49,548 bases of DNA. Origin: an uncultured Collinsella sp. (GTDB lineage Bacteria; Actinomycetota; Coriobacteriia; Coriobacteriales; Coriobacteriaceae). Below are positions 25,518 through 32,012 of the stretch, one piece after another (within the stretch, counting starts at the first letter, position 1; every line of letters begins with the position of its first letter). The position numbers and the translations under genes are program-made. The DNA lies in NCBI GenBank assembly GCA_900752215.1, contig CAADUO010000002.1:1-49548 (forward strand), written 5' to 3'. The notes below the pieces were generated by a model. The model had not been told where the DNA came from. It did not search any database and saw only the letters and a list, made by a program, of their open reading frames with translations.

Positions 25518-26483
25518 ATGGCTGCAGGCAAAACCTTCTATGACATCCTGGGCGTATCCAAGAGCGCCTCCGACAAAGAGATCAAGAGCGCGTTTCGCAA
25601 GCTCGCGCAAAAATATCACCCCGATGCCGGCGGCGACGAGGCCAAGTTCAAGGAGATCAGCGAGGCCTACGAGACGCTTTCGGACGAGAAGAAGCGCAAA
25701 GAGTACGACCAGATGCTCATGTTTGGCGGCATGCCGGGCGCGGGCGGCGCGTATGGCGGCGGCTACGGTGCCGGCGCGGGTGCCAGCGGCTGGGGCGACA
25801 TCTTCGACAGCATCTTTAGCGGCAACGGCGCCTGGGGCAGCGATTGGGGCTCGGGCTTTGCCGGGGCTGCGGGCGCTGCCGGTGCCGGCGCGGGTCGCAG
25901 CCGTGCTCGCAAGGGCGGCGACCTGTCGCTGACCGTCGATGTGACGGCCGAGGACGCGTTTCGCGGCGTGACGCACAAAGTCACCTATCGCATTCCCTCG
26001 ACAGGCGAGCAGCAGACCATTACGGTCTCGGTGCCCGCGGGCGCGGTCGACGGCGGCAAGCTACGCTACAAGCGTCGCGGCGAGTATGGCGTTGCCGGCG
26101 GCGAGCGCGGCGACCTGGTCGTGACCACGCATGTGGAGGAGCACCCGCTGTTTAAGCGTAAAGGTGCCGACGTGACCATGGAGGTACCGGTCTCGGTCTA
26201 TGAGGCGGCGCTCGGCTGCACGGTGGACGTGCCGACGCCCGGTGGTGCGACGGTTCGTCTGAAGGTGCCCGCGGGTACCCAGACGGGCAAGAAGTTCCGC
26301 TTTAAGGAGATGGGCGCGCCCGACGTTAAGCATCGCGGGCACACCGGTGCACTGCTTGTCGAGATCAAGGTGCAGGTCCCCACGAACCTATCCGATGATG
26401 AGCGCGACGCCATGGCCAAGTTGCGTGAGGCCGACACGCGCGACTACCGCGAGAAGGTCAACCGTTACAAGGCGACGTACTAG
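25518..26483 (+). CDS. dnaJ: J-domain protein lacking the zinc finger (CbpA/DnaJ2-like)
   Basis: 321 residues. J domain (1-70) with the HPD motif in YHPDAGGD; a Gly-rich, Ala-rich region (~72-130); then the C-terminal substrate-binding domains (DLSLTVDVTAEDAFRG; VPAGTQTGKKFRFKEMG). No CxxCxGxG repeats are present, so this is a type II protein. It stimulates DnaK's ATPase. The ATG follows GGAGAGGAG. It lies between grpE and hspR, as in other actinobacterial operons, though those often carry a type I DnaJ with zinc finger. Confidence 0.93.
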   Translation: MAAGKTFYDILGVSKSASDKEIKSAFRKLAQKYHPDAGGDEAKFKEISEAYETLSDEKKRKEYDQMLMFGGMPGAGGAYGGGYGAGAGASGWGDIFDSIFSGNGAWGSDWGSGFAGAAGAAGAGAGRSRARKGGDLSLTVDVTAEDAFRGVTHKVTYRIPSTGEQQTITVSVPAGAVDGGKLRYKRRGEYGVAGGERGDLVVTTHVEEHPLFKRKGADVTMEVPVSVYEAALGCTVDVPTPGGATVRLKVPAGTQTGKKFRFKEMGAPDVKHRGHTGALLVEIKVQVPTNLSDDERDAMAKLREADTRDYREKVNRYKATY

Positions 26484-26555
26484 GGCGGTCGTGGCGCACG
26501 CCCGCGCCCGCGGGCTTATGATGGACGATAACGAGACGGAAAGGGGTCAGGTAGC

Positions 26556-26972
26556 ATGGCCGAGGACAATAGGAACAAACCGCTGTACATGATCAGCGTG
26601 GCGGCCGAGCTGACCGGCATGCATCCGCAGACTCTGCGCGTCTACGAGTCCAAGGGCCTGGTGAACCCCCAGCGCTCGGGCGGCAACACGCGTCTGTATT
26701 CGCGTGCCGATATCGAGCGCCTGGAGCTCATCAACCAGCTGACCGACGAGGGCATTAACCTTGCCGGCGTGGTGCGCATCCTTGATATGAAGGAGCGTGC
26801 CGAGGAGCGCGAGCGCGAGAATGAAAAGCTCCGTGCTCGCGTGCGCCAGCTCGAGGACGAGCTGCACGAGTACAAGATGCAGAAGAAGATCACCGCCCTG
26901 GCCCCGCGCGACGGCTCGGTTAACCCCGAACAGGTCATGCGCAAGCTGCTGGGCGCCGGCGGGGATCTCTAG
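26556..26972 (+). CDS. hspR: Heat-shock repressor HspR (MerR family)
   Basis: 138 residues. N-terminal MerR helix-turn-helix: MISVAAELTGMHPQTLRVYE, the wing GNTRLYSRADIERL, then a coiled-coil dimer helix (~85-115, KERAEERERENEKLRARV). HspR family knowledge: it represses the dnaK operon and clpB, with DnaK as co-repressor. It is last in dnaK-grpE-dnaJ-hspR, so it is probably autoregulated. RBS GGAAAGGGG precedes the ATG. A composite hairpin element begins immediately after its TAG stop. Confidence 0.95.
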   Translation: MAEDNRNKPLYMISVAAELTGMHPQTLRVYESKGLVNPQRSGGNTRLYSRADIERLELINQLTDEGINLAGVVRILDMKERAEERERENEKLRARVRQLEDELHEYKMQKKITALAPRDGSVNPEQVMRKLLGAGGDL

Positions 26973-27256
26973 GTTACGGCGTTTTACCAAACGCCGTAAC
27001 CGGCCGACGCTGCGCGCCGCCCAGGGCGACAATTTGTCATTCAAAAGGCGAGGCATGACCAGAAGGTCTATGCCTCGCCTTTTTCATGCCAACTTGTTCG
27101 CCCTGGACGTCGCTCGCTGTCCGTCCCCTGCCTGCGGCGTCGCCTTGCTCCGGATGCGGTAGTCGTTGGTAGCCATTGGGGCCCCGCTCGCTGTCGTTGC
27201 CAAAACATCGACGTTGTTATGGGTAGCCATTGGGGACGTTCTTAAATGACTAGTCG
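26973..27256. repeat. Composite nested-hairpin element, copy 3 (after hspR)
   Basis: Part I is identical to copy 2 (GTTACGGCGTTT/AAACGCCGTAAC; 26973-27000). Part II: outer stem core CCAGGGCGA (27021-27029) with TCGCCCTGG (27098-27106), extended by CAA/TTG; inner stem AAAGGCGAGGCAT-GACC-AGAA-GGTC-TATGCCTCGCCTTT followed by TT (27044-27082), a good terminator shape. An insertion of about 65 bp with a partial second palindrome follows, then the GTTGCCAAAACATCGACGTTG linker and a shortened TAGCCATTGGGGACG palindrome (27223-27256). It starts with no gap after the hspR stop. Confidence 0.8.
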
Positions 27257-27425
27257 AAAGGGACGCTCTTGCACCAAATCTGTCGGCCCTCGCCGGGCTC
27301 GTCCTTTACTTTACCGAGATAAAGTGAACGTGCAGATTCGTAACCCACTTGCAACCGTTCTATGGCACGATATTGAACGAATGTATGCTATGCGCCCAAA
27401 TCTCTTGGGCAGAGTGGGAGACAGT
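27257..27425. other. Leader region of the hydratase gene
   Basis: 169 bp between the composite element and the chosen start at 27426. It is AT-richer from about 27300 onward; TTGCAA (27349-27354) and TATTGA (27371-27376), 16 bp apart, are a weak promoter candidate. An open frame runs through the region but lacks an RBS, so I treat it as non-coding. Confidence 0.5.
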
Positions 27426-29726
27426 ATGGTCAAGCTGTACGAGGACGGCATCTACCTGCGCGGCGGCAGCGAGGTTGTGCCTGCGGCCGAGGCCGCTGAG
27501 CGCGGCATTACGCAGACGCCCGAGGATGCCAAGCGCGGCACCATCGCGTATTCGATCCTTCAGGCACACAACACGTCCGGCGACCCCGAGGCGCTCAAGA
27601 TTCGCTTTGATGCCATGGCGAGCCACGACATCACCTTTGTCGGCATCATCCAGACAGCGCGTGCCTCGGGCATGGAACAGTTCCCGTTGCCTTACGTGCT
27701 TACCAACTGCCATAACTCGCTGTGTGCCGTGGGCGGCACCATCAACGAGGACGACCATGTCTTTGGCCTCTCCGCGGCCAAGAAGTACGGCGGCATCTTC
27801 GTTCCGCCGCACATCGCCGTCATCCACTCCTTTATGCGTGAGAACTTCGCCGGCTGCGGCAAGATGATCCTGGGTTCCGACTCGCACACCCGCTATGGCG
27901 CCCTGGGCACCATGGCCGTGGGCGAGGGCGGCGGCGAGCTGGCAAAGCAGCTGCTGCGCGACACCTACGACGTTGCCTATCCCGGCGTCGTCGCCATCTA
28001 CCTCACGGGCACCCCGCGCCCCGGCGTCGGCCCGCACGATGTGGCGCTCGCTATCATCAAGGCGGTCTTTGCCAAGGGCTACGTCAAGAACAAGGTCATG
28101 GAGTTTGTGGGCCCGGGCATCGCGAGCATGACGACCGATTACCGCAATGGCGTCGATGTCATGACCACCGAGACCACCTGCCTGTCGAGCATCTGGGCCC
28201 CCGACGAGGACACACGCGCGTTTTTGACCATGCATGGCCGCGGCGACGACTACCGCGAGCTCAAGCCCGCCGATGTCGCCTACTATGACGGCTGCGTCGA
28301 GGTCGATCTGTCCAGCATCAAGCCCATGATCGCGCTGCCGTTCCATCCTTCCAACGGCTTTGAGATCGACGAGCTCAACGAGAACCTCGAGGATATCCTG
28401 CATGAGGTGGAGCTCGAGGCTGCCAAGATCGGCGAGGGCAAGACGCACTTTAGCCTGCTCGACAAGATCGTCGACGGCAAGCTGCACGTGCAGCAGGGCG
28501 TTATCGCCGGCTGCTCGGGCGGTAACTACGACTCCGTGGTCCAGGCTGCCCGCGTGCTTAAGGGCGCCAACACCGGCTGCGGCGAGTTCTCGCTGTCGGT
28601 CTATCCCACAAGCCAGCCCGTGGCGCTCGAACTTACGCGCCGTGGCTACATCTACGACCTTATGGAGGCCGGCGCGATCGTGCGTACGGCGTTCTGCGGT
28701 CCGTGCTTTGGCGCCGGCGACACGCCTGCCAACAACGGCCTGTCCATCCGCCACACCACGCGCAATTTCCCCAACCGCGAGGGTTCCAAGCCGGGTAATG
28801 GCCAGCTGAGCGCCGTGGCCCTGATGGACGCTCGCTCCATTGCGGCGACGGCTGCCAACGGCGGCGTCCTGACGCCGGCGACCGACCTGCCCGAGGAGAC
28901 TTGGGACGAGGCCTGCGAGTACACCTTTGACGACGCGCCGTACAAAAAGCGCGTGTACTGGGGCTTTGGCAAGGCGGAGCCTGCCGACGAGCTGGTCGAA
29001 GGCCCCAACATCAAGCCGTGGCCCGCGATGGAGCCTCTCGGCGACGATATCCTGCTCAAGGTGTGCTCCAAGATCATGGACCCGGTCACTACGACCGATG
29101 AGCTCATTCCCTCGGGCGAGACGAGCTCCTTCCGCTCCAACCCGCTGGGCTTGGCCGAGTTTACGCTCAGCCGCCGCGACCCGGCCTACGTGGGCCGTTC
29201 CAAGGAGGTCGACGCGGTGGAAAAGCGCCGCGTTGCCGGCGAAGCGGCAGGCGACCTGGCGGCGCTCGATGCCGAGCTTGCCGGCGTGTTTGAGGCGCTG
29301 GCTGGCGCGGGTGTCGCGGCAGACGCCAAGGCGACCGAGTACGGCTCCATGCTCTATGCCAAGAAGCCCGGTGACGGTTCTGCCCGCGAGCAGGCCGCGA
29401 GCTGCCAGCGCGTGATTGGCGGTCTGGCCAATATCGTTCACGAGTACGCCACCAAGCGCTATCGCTCCAACGTGATGAACTGGGGCATGGTGCCCTTCCA
29501 GATGGAGGCCGAGCCCAACTTTGAGGTGGGCGACTACGTCTTTGTGCCGGGTATACGCGCTGCGCTCGATGGTGACCTGAAGGACATCGCCGCCTACGTG
29601 GTGCGCGCCGACGGCACGTTCGAGCAGATTGAGCTCTACATTGCCGATATGACGGCAGAGGAGCGTGCCATCGTCAAGGCCGGCTGTCTGATCAACTACA
29701 ACAAGTTCAAGGCCGCTGCCGAGTAA
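27426..29726 (+). CDS. Aconitase-family hydratase (YbhJ-like)
   Basis: 766 residues. A cytoplasmic [4Fe-4S] dehydratase of the aconitase superfamily, close in length to E. coli YbhJ. Candidate cluster ligands are Cys363 (IAGCSGG) and Cys424/Cys427 (FCGPCFGAG), spaced as in aconitase. It also has LGSDSHTRYGALGTMAVGEGG, the substrate-binding block of the family. The substrate is not known: aconitase, methylcitrate or homoaconitate-type reactions are all possible. The start ATG at 27426 has GGGAG at 5-nt spacing; an upstream frame of 60 codons lacks an RBS and crosses the repeat. Monocistronic; a strong terminator hairpin follows. Confidence 0.87.
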   Translation: MVKLYEDGIYLRGGSEVVPAAEAAERGITQTPEDAKRGTIAYSILQAHNTSGDPEALKIRFDAMASHDITFVGIIQTARASGMEQFPLPYVLTNCHNSLCAVGGTINEDDHVFGLSAAKKYGGIFVPPHIAVIHSFMRENFAGCGKMILGSDSHTRYGALGTMAVGEGGGELAKQLLRDTYDVAYPGVVAIYLTGTPRPGVGPHDVALAIIKAVFAKGYVKNKVMEFVGPGIASMTTDYRNGVDVMTTETTCLSSIWAPDEDTRAFLTMHGRGDDYRELKPADVAYYDGCVEVDLSSIKPMIALPFHPSNGFEIDELNENLEDILHEVELEAAKIGEGKTHFSLLDKIVDGKLHVQQGVIAGCSGGNYDSVVQAARVLKGANTGCGEFSLSVYPTSQPVALELTRRGYIYDLMEAGAIVRTAFCGPCFGAGDTPANNGLSIRHTTRNFPNREGSKPGNGQLSAVALMDARSIAATAANGGVLTPATDLPEETWDEACEYTFDDAPYKKRVYWGFGKAEPADELVEGPNIKPWPAMEPLGDDILLKVCSKIMDPVTTTDELIPSGETSSFRSNPLGLAEFTLSRRDPAYVGRSKEVDAVEKRRVAGEAAGDLAALDAELAGVFEALAGAGVAADAKATEYGSMLYAKKPGDGSAREQAASCQRVIGGLANIVHEYATKRYRSNVMNWGMVPFQMEAEPNFEVGDYVFVPGIRAALDGDLKDIAAYVVRADGTFEQIELYIADMTAEERAIVKAGCLINYNKFKAAAE

Positions 29727-29737
29727 CTCTGCTGTAC

Positions 29738-29809
29738 GCCCCGGCCACACCTTTTCCTCGCGCTCACGCGCTTCGCGAGGGTCGCTCGAGGGAAAGGTGT
29801 GGCCGGGGC
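29738..29809 (+). terminator. Long hairpin after the hydratase gene
   Basis: Arms of 23 bp, GCCCCGGCCACACCTTT... (29738-29760) and its complement (29787-29809), with a single T.G pair and a 26-nt loop that itself can fold (CGCG/CGCG). It begins 11 nt after the stop. No T-run follows, so it could be a processing or stabilising structure as well as a terminator. Confidence 0.6.
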
Positions 29810-29902
29810 TACCGCGACGTTCTCGTTGGGTCTTGAGGGACGCTAATAAATAGACTTGCTTGATGCTGCCTCTGTTATCGGGGCGGCTTCTTTTTGTCGA
29901 AA

Positions 29903-29937
29903 ACCACCACGAAGGGGACAGGCACCTTTGTGGTGGT
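29903..29937. repeat. CCACCACAAAGG-family palindrome (copy 2, inverted)
   Basis: ACCACCACGAAGG and CCTTTGTGGTGGT with loop GGACAGGCA, the complement of the loop in the other copies. It lies about 55 bp beyond the stop of the leftward orphan gene. Confidence 0.8.
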
Positions 29938-29990
29938 GGGGTTGAGCTCAATGTCGGTGTGCACGTTGAGCGACATTCCAATGAGCGCCT

Positions 29991-30659
29991 CTACAGGATT
30001 TCATCTGGGCTGGCGGGCTTGGTTGTTTTGGGGATGCCGAGTTTGGATGACGCGAAATCGTCAACATTGTCCTTAATTCCGTCTTTGGTGTAGACAGTGA
30101 CCATATAGGTGCTGTGTCCGAATTCGCCCTTGTCGCGTGTTGCCCAGGCATCCCAGTAGGCGGCCCCGTTTCGCCCTTTGATTTTTCCGACACGGCGGAG
30201 TTCTGTTCGCTTTAATTTCTGGTTGCTATAGATGGTTCGACCGACCTCCTCGGTGAGCCCGCACTGTCCAAGCATCTTGTCGAGGACTTGGTTCATGTGG
30301 CGCTCATCGGTGTTTGGTGCGTAGTCGTAGGCGAGGGTGATGGAGTCAAGGGGCTGGTCGTCGATCAGATAATTCATTGTCTGAGGTTCGAGGCAGAAAT
30401 AAGGAGAGCATCCGTCGACCTTGCCGAGCAACGGTAACTTGGACTGCCAACTTCCGGTGGGAATTGCATATTCGTAGAACACGCCACGGCAGACAAAGGA
30501 GAGCGAGGTGGCACGCGAGCCGGCGTCGATCATCCCGCAAAGATCGAAGGGCGAGGCGATACCAAAAGAAAAGGGCGTGATGACGATAAGGAAGAGCATC
30601 ACGATGGGTATGGCGAGAATGGCGATGACGTTGCGACCGGTGGAATGAGACGGCTTCAT
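29991..30659 (-). CDS. Membrane-anchored extracytoplasmic protein, unknown
   Basis: 222 residues. One N-terminal hydrophobic helix (NVIAILAIPIVMLFLIVITPF, ending the list at 20 here: VIAILAIPIVMLFLIVITPF) acts as a signal anchor; the remainder is soluble with four cysteines (DLCGM, FVCRG, DGCSPYFC, GQCGL region) that could form disulfides. No family is recognised. ATG at 30659 follows AGGAG. Palindromes of the CCACCAC family flank it on both sides. The next gene, divergent, has the same overall design but no clear sequence similarity. Base composition is a little lower in GC than the core genes. Confidence 0.68.
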   Translation of the reverse strand: MKPSHSTGRNVIAILAIPIVMLFLIVITPFSFGIASPFDLCGMIDAGSRATSLSFVCRGVFYEYAIPTGSWQSKLPLLGKVDGCSPYFCLEPQTMNYLIDDQPLDSITLAYDYAPNTDERHMNQVLDKMLGQCGLTEEVGRTIYSNQKLKRTELRRVGKIKGRNGAAYWDAWATRDKGEFGHSTYMVTVYTKDGIKDNVDDFASSKLGIPKTTKPASPDEIL

Positions 30660-30770
30660 ATGCGCTCCTCGAGACAAAGATCTGTTGAGGATAGGCAGAA
30701 ATGGATATGTTCAGAGAACAATTCAAGTTTAATCTCATGGCGTGAGATGGTCGACCGTTAGCGTCGAAAA

Positions 30771-30803
30771 CCACCACAAAGGTGCCTGTCCCCTTTGTGG
30801 TGG
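30771..30803. repeat. CCACCACAAAGG-family palindrome (copy 3)
   Basis: CCACCACAAAGG (30771-30782) and CCTTTGTGGTGG (30792-30803), perfect 12-bp arms, loop TGCCTGTCC-like. It stands between the two divergent orphan genes. Confidence 0.85.
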
Positions 30804-30893
30804 TGGGGAGCGCGCGGCTTCTTTTGGTAATAGTGTTAGCTGGCGGTATCATTAGTGCAGGTGGCGAAGGTTTGCATTGTGGGGTGTTTTGCC

Positions 30894-31565
30894 GTGAGCC
30901 GTTCTGCCCGTATTGGATTGATTGTCTTGGCGCTTGCGATCGCTGTGGTTGGCGCGGGCGCTGTCGGTATGGCATTTCTACCTGCTGCGGTGACGGAGCC
31001 GGTGGTCAAGCCTGTGACTCAATCTGTCGAACTTCTGACCGGCGACGACAAGCCCGAGGCCATTACCGTTGATTTTGATGAGCAGCCGGCTGTGCTGGGT
31101 ATTAGCAATTATCCGCGTATTCAGCTTGGGGCCATGCGCTATACCACGGATACAAGCCTGATCGATAGGGCGTCCGAGCTACTCAAGGGCAAAACATTTA
31201 AGCGTTGGTACGGATATGCGTCCTATCGGGCAAAAGCGAACGACATGGTTGGCGGATGCCACTCTTCCATCGAGCTGGACACTGCAAACGGCGCCAAGTT
31301 ATGTGATGTCTCGTACGATCCGGGCTACGAGGGCAATGAGGGTCCGGGCATCTACATCATGGACGGCGATGTCGCCTATGTCATGGAGGGCGACCAGACC
31401 GAGCTCAACGATTTTATGGGTCAGTGTATCCAAGATGCCTATAAACAGACCTGCTTGCCTGACCCGCAGACTGCACGCGATAGTGGGTCTGCCCGTACAT
31501 GGCTGTTCGAGGATGAGATGCCCTGGACCGTCGAATCGGGAAGTACGGGTTCGGCGAAGGAGTAG
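30894..31565 (+). CDS. Membrane-anchored extracytoplasmic protein, unknown
   Basis: 223 residues from the GTG at 30894. A single N-terminal hydrophobic segment (IGLIVLALAIAVVGAGAVGM) is preceded by SRSAR, a normal signal-anchor pattern; the rest is acidic, soluble, with four cysteines (GGCHSS, KLCDVS, GQCIQD, QTCLPD). No known domain seen. A GTG at 30855 in the same frame would add 13 residues (MQVAKVCIVGCFA) and is possible. RBS GGGGTG precedes 30894. Divergent from another anchored orphan gene; a CCACCAC palindrome starts 8 nt after its stop. Confidence 0.65.
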   Translation: MSRSARIGLIVLALAIAVVGAGAVGMAFLPAAVTEPVVKPVTQSVELLTGDDKPEAITVDFDEQPAVLGISNYPRIQLGAMRYTTDTSLIDRASELLKGKTFKRWYGYASYRAKANDMVGGCHSSIELDTANGAKLCDVSYDPGYEGNEGPGIYIMDGDVAYVMEGDQTELNDFMGQCIQDAYKQTCLPDPQTARDSGSARTWLFEDEMPWTVESGSTGSAKE

Positions 31566-31573
31566 AGACCGCG

Positions 31574-31608
31574 ACCACCACAAAGGTGCCTGTCCTCTTT
31601 GTGGTGGT
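31574..31608. repeat. CCACCACAAAGG-family palindrome (copy 4)
   Basis: ACCACCACAAAG (31574-31585) and CTTTGTGGTGGT (31597-31608) around GTGCCTGTCCT, starting 8 nt after a TAG stop. Confidence 0.82.
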
Positions 31609-31618
31609 TTTCGGTCTG

Positions 31619-31835
31619 TCTCGACTTGTAACATCTTGGCCGCTAAAAGTGGGCTTGGTGTTACAGATTTAGATTTTTGATCCGGGTGTTTTCTGTTCGT
31701 CTCGATTTGTAACAGATAGAGCTCTATTTGCTGACTAGATGTTACAGATTTAGATAAACGGGTGCCGCTGGTCATTTCATCTCGATCTGTAACATCTGGA
31801 GCCGGAAACGGTCGATAGATGTTACAGATCGAGAT
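31619..31835. repeat. Three tandem TCTCGATCTGTAACA-family palindromes
   Basis: Left arms at 31619, 31700 and 31780 (about 80-bp period): TCTCGACTTGTAACA, TCTCGATTTGTAACA, TCTCGATCTGTAACA. Right arms at 31659, 31740 and 31820: TGTTACAGATTTAGA twice, and TGTTACAGATCGAGA. Only the third, and the copy at position 3, are perfect. Loop sequences are unrelated. Not CRISPR, since each unit is itself palindromic and the intervals are not uniform spacers with unique content. Confidence 0.82.
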
Positions 31836-31896
31836 AGTGAGGGGACGAGGCCGCAGCGGGTGAGCGTGCCTGCCCCCTATCTCTTAATCACTCAGA

Positions 31897-31923
31897 AAAT
31901 CTTATATATAGAGACTTAGATTT
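31897..31923. promoter_or_regulatory. Putative HspR operator upstream of clpB
   Basis: AAATCTTATAT-N5-GACTTAGATTT, with both halves identical to the site before dnaK and the same spacing. About 90 bp before the clpB start. This links clpB to HspR, as known in Streptomyces and Mycobacterium. Confidence 0.7.
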
Positions 31924-32012
31924 GTGTATAAGATCGTACAAAGCTGGCAACAATACTTCTCGAACAACGTGAAGCCGCCCCGTAGGGCGGCCGCCCCAAG
32001 AGAGGTGATTCC

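Larger units (their letters stand above)
31566..32012. other. 447-bp gap before clpB with four palindromes
   Basis: It holds one CCACCAC palindrome (31574-31608), three TCTCGATCTGTAACA-type palindromes in tandem (31619-31835), and the clpB operator (31897-31923) and leader. I see no gene. Confidence 0.85.

Noticed and set aside
27246..27425. Longer N-terminus for the hydratase (start in the palindrome)
   Set aside because: The frame is open but begins inside a repeat, is basic and unlike aconitase N-termini, and lacks an RBS; the 27426 ATG has a good one.
27360..29981. Long antisense open frame (about 870 codons) opposite the hydratase gene
   Set aside because: It mirrors a well-supported coding gene in GC-rich DNA, where antisense frames stay open by codon bias. 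No RBS, no recognised domain, and repetitive Val/Ala/Gly/Leu/Asp composition.
31619..31835. CRISPR array
   Set aside because: Three repeats about 80 bp apart, but each unit is itself a palindrome with different loops, arms diverge, and no cas genes are present. It is a palindromic repeat family.
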